Source of the DNA: Clostridioides mangenotii TR
GTDB taxonomy: Bacteria; Bacillota; Clostridia; Peptostreptococcales; Peptostreptococcaceae
Assembly (NCBI RefSeq): GCF_000498755.1
Contig: NZ_AXUS01000006.1
Coordinates: 1 to 64,000 of the forward strand
DNA length: 64,000 nucleotides
Direction of reading: 5' to 3'
Shown here: piece by piece, positions 44,629 to 52,845 of the stretch
Numbering within the stretch: position 1 is the stretch's first letter
How the letters are laid out: each line of letters opens with the position of its first letter
Notes under the pieces: generated by a model
What the model was told of the DNA's origin: nothing
The model's database searches: none
Seen by the model: only the letters and a program-made list of their open reading frames with translations
Program-made: the position numbers and the translations under genes

Positions 44629-45495
44629 TTGAAGTTTGATTCAACAAGAGGGCAAATAATCAAGGGAAAACCTGTAGCTGATAAGATCAGTGAAGATTTG
44701 ATTAAAGAAGTAGAAATCATAAAACGTTCAGGAAAATCCCCAAAACTTGCTATAGTAAGAGTTGGAGAGCGACCTGATGATTTGTCATATGAAAGAGGAG
44801 CGCTAAACAGATGTGGCAAAATAGGTATTGAAACTGAAGTTGTTGTATTAAATGAAGATGTAACGACAGAAGAATACATAGAAACTTTAAATCAATTAAA
44901 TGAAGACGATACAACAAATGGAATACTTTGTTTTAGACCTCTTCCAAAACATTTAGATGAAAATAAAATAAAATACAAAGTATCTCCTCAAAAAGATGTA
45001 GACTGCTTCAACCCAATAAGCTTGGCAAAAGTAGTAGAATGTGACCATGGTGGATTTCCACCATGCACACCTACAGCTGTTGTGGAGATTTTAAAACATT
45101 ATGAAGTAGAATTAAAAGGAAGAAATGTTACAGTAGTCGGAAGGTCTTTAGTAGTCGGAAAGCCAGTATCGATGCTTCTTTTAAATGAAAATGCTACTGT
45201 GACAATCTGCCATTCTAAAACGGATAAGCTTTCTGAAGTATGTTCTAATGCAGATGTGCTTGTTGCTGCGGTTGGAAGGGCGAAAATGATTGATGATAGC
45301 TATGTAAAAGAAGGTGCTGTCGTAATCGATGTAGGTATAAATGTCGATGATGAAGGAAATTTATGTGGAGATGTAGATACTGAAAAAGCAGCATTAAAAG
45401 CATCTCTTATAACTCCTGTACCTGCTGGTGTGGGATCTGTTACTACATCTATTCTGGCAAAACATGTACTAAATGCTTATAAATTACAAAATTAA
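44629..45495 (+). CDS. folD: Methylene-THF dehydrogenase FolD, predicted monofunctional
   Basis: About 288 residues with the FolD fold: the GRSLVVGKPVSMLLLNENATVTICHS region binds NAD(P), and TPVPAGVGSVT is the C-terminal signature. In bifunctional FolD the active site carries YVxxK and QLPLP. Here the segment reads SYERGALNRCG, placing Ala58 where the catalytic Lys belongs, and CFRPLP, placing Phe102 for Gln. The Asp pair is kept in KDVDCF. Loss of the Lys is known to abolish cyclohydrolase but not dehydrogenase activity, so this enzyme probably only interconverts methenyl- and methylene-THF. The start is TTG 44629, 9 bases after AGAGGAG; TTG 44620 abuts the SD. Confidence 0.93.
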   Translation: MKFDSTRGQIIKGKPVADKISEDLIKEVEIIKRSGKSPKLAIVRVGERPDDLSYERGALNRCGKIGIETEVVVLNEDVTTEEYIETLNQLNEDDTTNGILCFRPLPKHLDENKIKYKVSPQKDVDCFNPISLAKVVECDHGGFPPCTPTAVVEILKHYEVELKGRNVTVVGRSLVVGKPVSMLLLNENATVTICHSKTDKLSEVCSNADVLVAAVGRAKMIDDSYVKEGAVVIDVGINVDDEGNLCGDVDTEKAALKASLITPVPAGVGSVTTSILAKHVLNAYKLQN

Positions 45496-45642
45496 ACAGA
45501 TAAAGTACAGTTAAAACATTATCTTCATATTAAACTAGATAGTATAAAGATTACACAGATAGTGTGGAAATAGGATTTATAAACTAAAGGTTAAAGAATA
45601 AATTAAAAATTGACAGTAAGCTAGGGGCTCATGGGGGATAAT

Positions 45643-46317
45643 ATGATTATATCTGAAAATAAAGATATAAAAGAAACACTTGAGATGATTGGGAAATCTG
45701 AAAAATTAATATTAGTTGGATGTAATCAATGTGCTGCTGCTTGTAATAGCGGTGGAGAGACAGAAATTGACGATTTGGGTGAAAATTTAAAAAGGCTTGA
45801 TAAAAAAGTTCTAAAACATTTGGTTTTAGATCCCGCATGTAATTTACTAAAGACAAAGAAGGATATGAAGTCTATAGAGAAAGAAATAGAAGAAGCTGAT
45901 GCAGTGCTTTCATTGGCGTGTGGTGATGGAACTCAAACACTATCTAAAATTATAAAAAACAAGCCAGTTTATCCAGTAAACAATACACTTTTTATAGGTG
46001 AAGTTCAAAGAGTTGGAAAATACGAAGAAGCTTGTAGAGCTTGCGGAAAATGTGAACTTGGATGGACTGGAGGAATATGCCCGATGACAGCTTGTGCAAA
46101 GGGACTTATAAACGGTGCTTGTGGCGGATCACAAAATGCCAAATGTGAAGTCAATGAAAATAACGATTGTGCTTGGGTAAAAATATATGAAAGATTAGAA
46201 TCTATTGGCCAATTAGATAACTTACGTGAAGTTAGAGGGCCTAAAGATTTCTCTAAAAAGAATAATAGAATACGTTTAGACAATAGGAACCAGAGGGGGA
46301 CAGCTAAAAACGTGTAG
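45643..46317 (+). CDS. metV: MetV, methylenetetrahydrofolate reductase zinc/iron-sulfur partner
   Basis: About 224 residues of the MTHFR C-terminal (MetV) family. It is cysteine-rich: NQCAAACNSGG near residue 28 and CRACGKCELGWTGGICPMTAC with a following CGGSQNAKCEVN. In acetogens MetV binds MetF and is needed for methylene-THF reduction with low-potential or NADH electrons. The start is ATG 45643, 5 bases after GGGGG; the ATG at 45631 lies before that SD. MetF follows with a 27-base gap, confirming the pair. Confidence 0.9.
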   Translation: MIISENKDIKETLEMIGKSEKLILVGCNQCAAACNSGGETEIDDLGENLKRLDKKVLKHLVLDPACNLLKTKKDMKSIEKEIEEADAVLSLACGDGTQTLSKIIKNKPVYPVNNTLFIGEVQRVGKYEEACRACGKCELGWTGGICPMTACAKGLINGACGGSQNAKCEVNENNDCAWVKIYERLESIGQLDNLREVRGPKDFSKKNNRIRLDNRNQRGTAKNV

Positions 46318-46344
46318 ATTTTAGTTGGGGGCATGGTGAGATAT

Positions 46345-47229
46345 ATGAGTAAATTTGAAAAGTTATTAGAAGATGGAAAATTTGTAATTACAGCTGAGAT
46401 TGCTCCACCTAAGGGGATCGATTTTACAAAAGTAATGGAAAGTGCAGAAATACTTCGTGGAAAAGTCGATGCTATTAATATCACAGATTTTCAGCTTTCA
46501 ATTATGAGAGCTACATCCTTAGCAACCTGTAAAGTAATAAAAGATATGGGATTAGATCCTATTCTTCAGATGACAGGAAGAGACAGAAATAGAATAGCAT
46601 TACAAGGGGAAATGTTATCAGCAGGAGTATTTGGTATCGAGAATATACTGGCGATTACAGGTGATCACACATCATTAGGAGATCATCCCCAAGCAAAAGC
46701 TGTATTTGATTTAGACTCGGTAGGAATACTACAAGCAGGAAAAACATTAACATCAGGTTTTGACATGTCTGGTAATGAATTAAAAGGAACTCCAGAGTTT
46801 TATTTTGGAGCTGCTATTTCTCCAGGACATTCAAATTTAAACCTACAGATAATGAAGATGAAAAAGAAAATAATTACAGGAGCGAAATTCTTTCAAACTC
46901 AAGCTGTATTTGACATAGAAGTAATGAGAAACTTTAGAGAGATTACAAATGATATGGATTACAAAATACTTTGTGGTGTGCTGCCTTTAAAATCTCCCCG
47001 TATGGCAAGAATGTTGAATGAAAAGATCCCTGGAATATTTGTTCCAGAAGATCAAATAGAAAGATTAGAATCGGTTGGTAAAGAAAACTGGAAGACAGAG
47101 GGATTAAAAATTACTGCTGAATTGATAAAGAAATTAAAATCAGAGAAACTATGTGACGGTATACATATAATGACAATTGGGGCAGAAGATAGAATTCCAG
47201 AATTATTAAAATATGCAGATTTACTATAA
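46345..47229 (+). CDS. metF: Methylenetetrahydrofolate reductase MetF
   Basis: About 294 residues, a TIM-barrel FAD enzyme reducing 5,10-methylene-THF to 5-methyl-THF. Typical segments are FVITAEIAPPKG, LQMTGRDRNRIALQGEML, ILAITGDHTSLGDHPQAK (FAD site) and FFQTQAVFDIE. The start ATG 46345 follows GGTGAG. Together with the upstream MetV it forms the acetogen-type reductase. The product feeds methionine synthesis or, in organisms with ACS, acetyl-CoA formation. Confidence 0.93.
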   Translation: MSKFEKLLEDGKFVITAEIAPPKGIDFTKVMESAEILRGKVDAINITDFQLSIMRATSLATCKVIKDMGLDPILQMTGRDRNRIALQGEMLSAGVFGIENILAITGDHTSLGDHPQAKAVFDLDSVGILQAGKTLTSGFDMSGNELKGTPEFYFGAAISPGHSNLNLQIMKMKKKIITGAKFFQTQAVFDIEVMRNFREITNDMDYKILCGVLPLKSPRMARMLNEKIPGIFVPEDQIERLESVGKENWKTEGLKITAELIKKLKSEKLCDGIHIMTIGAEDRIPELLKYADLL

Positions 47230-47251
47230 TGATATGTTTGGGGGTAATTTG

Positions 47252-48631
47252 ATGAAATTAGTGATTGTAGGCGGAGGTCCTGGTGGTTACGTAGCTGCAC
47301 TAAAAGCTTCAATGTTTGATGTAGAAGTGACAGTTATCGAAAACCACAAAGTGGGTGGAACTTGCTTGAATTTCGGTTGTATTCCAACAAAATCATTACT
47401 TGCATCTGCAAATGTTCTTAACACTGTTTTAGATGCCAATGACTTCGGAATAAATATTGATGGAGATATATCGATAGACTATAATACTATTATTTCTAGA
47501 AAAGATAAAATAGTAGATCAACTTGTAAAAGGTGTCGAATTTTTACTAGATAAAAGAAAAGTTTCTTTAGTCAATGGATATGGAAGGATTATCGATAGAA
47601 ATACAGTTGAAGTCACAAAAGCAGATGGTGATATTGAAATAATCAAGGGGGATAAAATTATACTTGCACAAGGATCAAAGCCTGTAATACCAAGTATATT
47701 TCCGTATGATGGCAAGACTATAATTACAAGTGATGATGTGTTAAGCCTTAAAGAATTACCGAAATCAATGGTAGTTGTTGGTGGTGGAGTAATAGGATGT
47801 GAGATAGGACAATTTTTTAGATCTATGGGAACAGAAGTTACTATAGTAGAAATGGCAGACCAACTTCTTATCAATGAAGATAAAGATATAGTAAAACAGC
47901 TTGTTAGACAATTTAAAAGAGATAAAATAAAAATGATTACTGGTACTTCTATAGTTAGCTGTGAAGTAAAAGACAACAATGCAACAGTCGAATTGTCTGA
48001 TGGCAAAAAAATAGAGACTCAATATGTACTATTAAGTGTAGGCAGAAAATCTAACATTGAAGGTAGTGGCATAGAAGATATCGGTATTCAAACTAAAAGT
48101 GGAAAAGTGATAGTAGATAAATACCTTCAAACAAGTGTTGAAGGTATATATGCTGTAGGAGATATTATAGATACGCCGTTTTTAGCACATGTAGCATCTA
48201 AAGAGGGAGAAATAGCTGTAGATAACGCATTAGGAAGAAGTAGAGAGCTAAATTATACAGCTATACCTAGATGTGTTTATACAGAACCTGAATTAGCTTC
48301 TGTTGGAAAAACTGAAAAAGATCTAATTAAAGGAGAAATTCCGTATAGAGTTGGAAAATTTGAGTTTAGAGGTCTGGGGAAAGCTCAAACCATAGGTAAA
48401 TACCAAGGATTTGTAAAAGTAATAGTTGGAGAAGACGACAGAATTTTAGGAGCATCTATAATTGGAGCTAGTGCTACAGAGCTACTTACAGAGCTTACAT
48501 TAGCGGTACATCTAGGGTTAACCGTACAGCAAGTAGGAGATGTAATTCATCCTCATCCAAGTTTATCTGAAGGATTAATTGAAGCTCTTCATGATGCAAA
48601 TGGGGAAGCTATACACTCTGTCGGAAAATAA
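47252..48631 (+). CDS. lpdA: Dihydrolipoyl dehydrogenase
   Basis: About 459 residues. FAD site VGGGPGGYVAALKA at the N-terminus, redox disulfide in GGTCLNFGCIPTKS, NAD site VVGGGVIGCEIGQFF and the C-terminal HPHPSLSEGL with the catalytic His. It re-oxidises dihydrolipoyl groups. Its place between metF and gcvH points to service of the glycine cleavage/synthase system rather than a 2-oxoacid dehydrogenase. The start is ATG 47252 after GGGGG; the upstream frame overlaps metF. Confidence 0.93.
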   Translation: MKLVIVGGGPGGYVAALKASMFDVEVTVIENHKVGGTCLNFGCIPTKSLLASANVLNTVLDANDFGINIDGDISIDYNTIISRKDKIVDQLVKGVEFLLDKRKVSLVNGYGRIIDRNTVEVTKADGDIEIIKGDKIILAQGSKPVIPSIFPYDGKTIITSDDVLSLKELPKSMVVVGGGVIGCEIGQFFRSMGTEVTIVEMADQLLINEDKDIVKQLVRQFKRDKIKMITGTSIVSCEVKDNNATVELSDGKKIETQYVLLSVGRKSNIEGSGIEDIGIQTKSGKVIVDKYLQTSVEGIYAVGDIIDTPFLAHVASKEGEIAVDNALGRSRELNYTAIPRCVYTEPELASVGKTEKDLIKGEIPYRVGKFEFRGLGKAQTIGKYQGFVKVIVGEDDRILGASIIGASATELLTELTLAVHLGLTVQQVGDVIHPHPSLSEGLIEALHDANGEAIHSVGK

Positions 48632-48650
48632 AAGAATTAATTAACGAAGC

Positions 48651-48679
48651 TTAAAATTATCATAATGATATGATATAAT
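48651..48679 (+). promoter_or_regulatory. Promoter of gcvH
   Basis: TTAAAA (48651-48656), 17-base spacer, TATAAT (48674-48679) with an extended TGA. No glycine riboswitch is visible. Confidence 0.55.
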
Positions 48680-48745
48680 GAGGCTTAAATAGAATATAGT
48701 ATAAACTTATATCTAGATTTTGAATTTATTTTAGGGGGTAAATTT

Positions 48746-49126
48746 ATGAAATTACAACAGGATTTAAAATATTCAAGCGACCATGAATGGGTGAAAGTAA
48801 TCGATAGCGAGACAGTATATATAGGAATAACAGACTTTGCTCAAGATCAACTAGGAGAGGTATTATTTGTTGAAATGCCAGAGGTTGGTGATGAAATAAG
48901 TATAGGGGAAGACTTTGGAGTTGTTGAATCTTCTAAAGTAGCATCAGACCTTATCGCTCCAATAAACGGAGAAGTTATAGAATTAAATGAAGTATTAGAA
49001 GACGAGCCGGGAAGCATAAATGAAGACCCATATGAAAGCTGGATAATTAAAGTTAAAGTTTCAGATGCAGGAGAGATAGAAGAGCTACTAAGTGCAGATG
49101 ATTACAAGGCTACTTTAGAAGATTAA
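48746..49126 (+). CDS. gcvH: Glycine cleavage system H protein
   Basis: A 126-residue lipoyl carrier protein. The lipoylation site is Lys64 in GVVESSKVASDL, and the start LKYSSDHEWVKV is typical. It shuttles the aminomethyl group between P, T and L proteins. GcvP and GcvT genes are not in this window. TTAGGGGG precedes ATG. It has its own promoter, separate from lpdA. Confidence 0.95.
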   Translation: MKLQQDLKYSSDHEWVKVIDSETVYIGITDFAQDQLGEVLFVEMPEVGDEISIGEDFGVVESSKVASDLIAPINGEVIELNEVLEDEPGSINEDPYESWIIKVKVSDAGEIEELLSADDYKATLED

Positions 49127-49182
49127 TTATATTAAGTTGACCAAAAAAGAATTATGAGATATAATCTAGTCATGTAACAAGT

Positions 49183-49274
49183 GGAGAAGTACTCAAGTGG
49201 CTCAAGAGGATCCCCTGCTAAGGGATTAGGCTGGGTTAACCGGTGCGAGGGTTCGAATCCCTCCTTCTCCGCCA
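49183..49274 (+). tRNA. tRNA-Ser (anticodon GCU)
   Basis: Acceptor arms GGAGAAG (49183-49189) and CTTCTCC (49264-49270), discriminator G, encoded CCA. The anticodon stem ATCCC/GGGAT encloses the loop CTGCTAA, giving anticodon GCT (49217-49219). A long variable arm and the T-loop GGTTCGAATCC fit tRNA-Ser. Reads AGC and AGU. Confidence 0.97.
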
Positions 49275-49346
49275 ACATGACAGTCAATAACAGATACAGA
49301 CCGTTTTATATATGCTAGATTTAACTACATATCTACGGAATAAATA

Positions 49347-49386
49347 AAACCAAACTTCAACTGTAGTTTGGTTTCTTTGTTTTTCT
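49347..49386 (+). terminator. Terminator after tRNA-Ser
   Basis: AAACCAAACT (49347-49356) pairs with AGTTTGGTTT (49365-49374), followed by CTTTGTTTTT. It also separates the tRNA from the converging minus-strand gene. Confidence 0.85.
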
Positions 49387-49397
49387 TATGAGTACTA

Positions 49398-50213
49398 TTA
49401 AGAAATATTTATATTATTAGTATCAAAATAGATTAAATCGCCACTTTTAAGATTCCAAACAGCTTTCAAACTTGTAGGTATTTTGACTCCATTATTTAGC
49501 CTATACAAGCCGTATTCACAAGTCCATTTTTCGTATGATTTAGTAGAGGAATTATATCTTTTATCTACAACAAACTTAGTTATTTCGTACTTATTATTAA
49601 AATAAGCAATCCCACCTTCAATTAAATTACCGTCTTTTACAGTAACTTTAACTGAGAAATCGTCGATCTCTTCAAATGAAAATTTATCATTAAGAAATAT
49701 TGATGGAAATAGAATTCCTTCTGCCAAGTAAGTAGTTAGCTCTCCTCTATTCATATAATCAGCATTATCATTAAATAAAGTTATATTTTTTGCAATAACG
49801 CCTTTCATAAATCCTTTTTGATTTTCATATATATCTAGTCCCTGAAATGGGAGACCGTAAATTTTTGAATCAATAAGTGCAAATCTTTTTAAGTTATCTG
49901 CAAATAGATTTACTGTAAAGTCGATCTTAATCTTAGGTTTGCTTTCATCTAATACAAAATCCACATCTTTGCAATAAAAATTTATATGATTATATTTGTT
50001 TGAATCAATGTAACCGTTATTAACGATATATTTCTGTAGTTGAATGGGAAGTTTTTTCAAATCATTTTGCGTTATTACATTATTTATTTTACTTGCGCTG
50101 TTTATGCTATTATCAACAAGTCTACTGTATTCTTTTATTACTGGAGAGTAGGGCAAGTTTAAATAAATAATAACTATACCAATTATAATAATTAAAGTTA
50201 TAAATATTTTCAT
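49398..50213 (-). CDS. DUF6544-like membrane-anchored protein
   Basis: About 271 residues. An N-terminal hydrophobic helix (KIFITLIIIIGIVIIYLNLP) anchors an extracytoplasmic beta-rich domain. The closing part, PTSLKAVWNLKSGDLIYFDT, resembles the DUF6544 family of unknown function; I am fairly but not fully sure. The start is ATG 50213 after AAGGAG; the ATG at 50243 overlaps the end of the MarR gene and lies before the SD. It forms a two-gene operon with the MarR regulator. Confidence 0.75.
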   Translation of the reverse strand: MKIFITLIIIIGIVIIYLNLPYSPVIKEYSRLVDNSINSASKINNVITQNDLKKLPIQLQKYIVNNGYIDSNKYNHINFYCKDVDFVLDESKPKIKIDFTVNLFADNLKRFALIDSKIYGLPFQGLDIYENQKGFMKGVIAKNITLFNDNADYMNRGELTTYLAEGILFPSIFLNDKFSFEEIDDFSVKVTVKDGNLIEGGIAYFNNKYEITKFVVDKRYNSSTKSYEKWTCEYGLYRLNNGVKIPTSLKAVWNLKSGDLIYFDTNNINIS

Positions 50214-50232
50214 AGTAATACTCCTTAAACTT

Positions 50233-50682
50233 TTATTTTTCATCTATATTCTTTTCCATATTATAGATATTTACTGCTAATTTGTTCATATAAACATAAA
50301 AGTTTTTTATTTCATCTTTATTAAAATCTTTAAAAACAGCTTCTACAAACTCGTTTTCTTTTTCCTCTCTCATTTTAAATATTTCATCGCAATATTGAGT
50401 AGGAATTACTAGCAGTGATCTAGCATCTTTACTGTTGTTTTTGAATTCTATCAAACCTTCTTTTTCTAAATTTAATGCAAGTTGTTTAACATTTTGGCGA
50501 CTACTTCCAATTATCTCTGCTAAATTTGTAAGTGTTGTATCTTCTTGTGATGTTTTATAAATAGCGGCAATCAATAGCCATTGTTTTGTTGTTACCTTAT
50601 CAAAAATTTTGTCGCCAAGATTTTGCAGTTTATTTGCTAGTATAAATATACCTCCAAAGATATAAGCTTTTTGTTCAATCAA
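50233..50682 (-). CDS. MarR family transcriptional regulator
   Basis: 149 residues. The winged helix-turn-helix is clear: TTKQWLLIAAIYKTSQEDTT, LTNLAEIIGSSRQNVKQLAL and the wing NSKDARSLLVIPT. The start is TTG 50682 about 8 bases after GGAGG. Two copies of a palindrome lie over its promoter, so it probably represses itself and the following DUF6544-like gene until a ligand releases it. Confidence 0.92.
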   Translation of the reverse strand: MIEQKAYIFGGIFILANKLQNLGDKIFDKVTTKQWLLIAAIYKTSQEDTTLTNLAEIIGSSRQNVKQLALNLEKEGLIEFKNNSKDARSLLVIPTQYCDEIFKMREEKENEFVEAVFKDFNKDEIKNFYVYMNKLAVNIYNMEKNIDEK

Positions 50683-50699
50683 AATGAATTCCTCCTTAA

Positions 50700-50746
50700 A
50701 CGTAATATATTACCTAAATAATACGTAATATATTACGTTTTGTCAA
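50700..50746 (-). promoter_or_regulatory. MarR promoter with two palindromic operators
   Basis: On the minus strand TTGACA (50746-50741), 17-base spacer, TATTAT (50723-50718). The perfect palindrome ACGTAATATATTACGT (50723-50738) fills the spacer, and a second copy of its core, ACGTAATATATTAC (50700-50713), lies 23 bp away over the transcription start. Classic repressor placement. Confidence 0.85.
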
Positions 50747-50833
50747 CGACTATATAAAAAATTTCTATATAATAATTATTTTAAATATATTATGGTAATA
50801 ATTAAATAACTTAAAATTTAAAATAATTACTAG

Positions 50834-50881
50834 AAACCTAACAGAGATATTAAATTAATCTAATCTCGGTTAGGTTTTTTT
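50834..50881 (+). terminator. Orphan plus-strand terminator between marR and kdp
   Basis: AAACCTAACAGAGAT (50834-50848) pairs with ATCTCGGTTAGGTTT (50863-50877), with one mismatch, then T7. No plus-strand gene ends here, so it closes an unrecognised short transcript or insulates kdp. Confidence 0.75.
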
Positions 50882-50959
50882 GTTCAAATTTTCGAAATAA
50901 TGTTTAAATTCTTGTTTAATTTAAAATGGTCTGAAAATAAAATCAAGCAATTTAAAATC

Positions 50960-50976
50960 TTTATAACTTCTTTATA
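50960..50976 (+). promoter_or_regulatory. Predicted KdpE binding site upstream of kdpF
   Basis: TTTATAACTTCTTTATA is two TTTATA direct repeats 11 bp apart, closely like the KdpE site of E. coli kdp (TTTATA/TTTACA with the same spacing). With TAAGAT (51018-51023) as a weak -10, the site lies at about -54 to -70, as in E. coli. Confidence 0.65.
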
Positions 50977-51057
50977 TCCTAAGTTTTTTCTGAACACTGT
51001 CTTGATAAAAATCCTGATAAGATAGGTTTGTAAAGGAAATTGAAAGGAGTTGAAGAG

Positions 51058-51147
51058 ATGAGAATTATGTTATCAGTAGCAGGTTTAACAGGACTTGCAT
51101 TATTAATTTACTTATTTTATGTTTTATTTCGAGGTGAAGAACTATGA
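51058..51147 (+). CDS. kdpF: KdpF, small stabilising subunit of the K+-ATPase
   Basis: 29 residues, one membrane helix ([20 protein letters not shown]). KdpF is a lipid-like stabiliser of the KdpFABC complex. AAAGGAG precedes ATG 51058. Its TGA overlaps the kdpA ATG (ATGA), the expected coupling. Below the size most gene finders report. Confidence 0.9.
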   Translation: MRIMLSVAGLTGLALLIYLFYVLFRGEEL

Positions 51148-52829
51148 ATTATACAATTTTACAAGGGCTATTTTATATAGCTATTTTAGTTGGGCTATCA
51201 ATTCCACTGGGAAATTATATATACAAGGTTATGATAGGAAAAAAAGTATTTCTATCTAGTATAGTTCAACCAGTGGAAAATGGAATTTATAAGGTTATAG
51301 GAATATGTAGAAAAGATGAAATGAATGCTAAAAAATATGCAGTATCTGTAGTTGCATTTAGTGTAGTTGGATTTATATTTTTATTTCTTTTGCAAATTAT
51401 GCAGGGGTTAGTTCCATTTAATCCACAGGATTTAAATGGCGTTAATTGGCATCAAGCTTTCAATACGGCAGCGAGTTTTGTATCTAATACTAACTGGCAA
51501 TCTTACTCCGGTGAGTCTACAATGTCGTATACAACACAATTTCTAGGTCTTACAGTACAAAACTTTGTGTCAGCGGCAACGGGTATTGCAGTACTATTTG
51601 CACTGATAAGAGGTTTTATACTAAATAGTAAAGATACAATAGGGAATTTTTGGGTGGATATTACTAAGGTAACTTTATACGTATTAATACCTCTATCTTT
51701 TGTAGTTGCAATCTTGATTGCTTCACAAGGGGTAGTGCAGACATTCGGACATTATAAAGATGTAATTACGCTTGAGAGTGGAGCCATTAAAACAGTGCCT
51801 CTTGGACCTGCTGCAAGTCAGATAGCTATTAAACAACTTGGTACAAATGGTGGTGGTTTTTTTGGTTCAAATTCAACATTCCCGCTAGAAAATCCTACAA
51901 TACTTTCAAACTTTATTGAATCAATTTGCCTAATATTGATACCAGCAGCGCTTTGTATAACCTTTGGCAAAGCTGTTAAGAACAGTAAACAAGGGTGGAC
52001 AATTTTTACCACAATGATGATAATCTTTGTAGTTGCGCTTTTCGCTACTACTTTTAGTGAACAATTTACAGGGCCAGTATTTAGTGGAGTAGTTAATTCA
52101 GGCAATATGGAAGGTAAAGAAGTCATACACGGTATAGGAGCCTCATCTCTTTGGGCTACGGCTACCACAGCGGCTTCAAATGGATCAGTTAATGCAATGC
52201 ACGATAGTTTTACGCCACTTGGTGGTATGATACCTATGTTTTTAATGCAGCTAGGTGAAATAATATTTGGTGGAGTTGGTAGTGGATTATATGGAATTAT
52301 TGCTTTTGTAATGTTGACTGTTTTTATAGCTGGACTTATGGTTGGTCGAACACCTGAGTTTCTAGGAAAAAAAATAGAGCCATACAATATGAAAATGGTG
52401 TGTTTAATAGTACTTACACCACCGTTACTTACGCTTTTAGGGACTGCAAGTGCAGTGATGGCACCAGATGTCGCTGAATGGATTTCAAATTCTGGAGCAC
52501 ATGGATTTTCAGAAATACTGTACGCATTTTCTTCACTAGCTAACAACAATGGAAGCGCATTTGCAGGATTTAATGCAAACACAGTATTTACAAATATAGT
52601 AGGTGGAATTATTATGTTGCTTGCTCGTTTTATACCGATGATAGCTACAATTTATCTTGCAGGCAATCTAGCAAAGAAAAAGCAAGTAGCAGCAACTGAG
52701 GGAACATTATCTACAAGTAATGCAATGTTTGTGGGTCTTTTAATAGGGGTTATATTTATATTCGCGGCATTGAGCTTTTTACCGACATTAGCTTTAGGTC
52801 CGATAGCAGATTATTTTATAACACATTAA
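51144..52829 (+). CDS. kdpA: Potassium-transporting ATPase channel subunit KdpA
   Basis: 561 residues, about ten membrane helices, a TrkH-like K+ selectivity pore. Conserved loops include [33 protein letters not shown] and [15 protein letters not shown]. It takes K+ from outside at high affinity and passes it to KdpB. Full length. Followed by kdpB after about 16 bases. Confidence 0.95.
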   Translation: MNYTILQGLFYIAILVGLSIPLGNYIYKVMIGKKVFLSSIVQPVENGIYKVIGICRKDEMNAKKYAVSVVAFSVVGFIFLFLLQIMQGLVPFNPQDLNGVNWHQAFNTAASFVSNTNWQSYSGESTMSYTTQFLGLTVQNFVSAATGIAVLFALIRGFILNSKDTIGNFWVDITKVTLYVLIPLSFVVAILIASQGVVQTFGHYKDVITLESGAIKTVPLGPAASQIAIKQLGTNGGGFFGSNSTFPLENPTILSNFIESICLILIPAALCITFGKAVKNSKQGWTIFTTMMIIFVVALFATTFSEQFTGPVFSGVVNSGNMEGKEVIHGIGASSLWATATTAASNGSVNAMHDSFTPLGGMIPMFLMQLGEIIFGGVGSGLYGIIAFVMLTVFIAGLMVGRTPEFLGKKIEPYNMKMVCLIVLTPPLLTLLGTASAVMAPDVAEWISNSGAHGFSEILYAFSSLANNNGSAFAGFNANTVFTNIVGGIIMLLARFIPMIATIYLAGNLAKKKQVAATEGTLSTSNAMFVGLLIGVIFIFAALSFLPTLALGPIADYFITH

Positions 52830-52845
52830 TAATGGGGTGAAAAAA

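Noticed and set aside
47765-48022. Minus-strand frames inside lpdA, metF, pheT, kdpA and other genes
   Set aside because: They lie opposite well-recognised proteins, lack SD sequences and have shadow-type composition.
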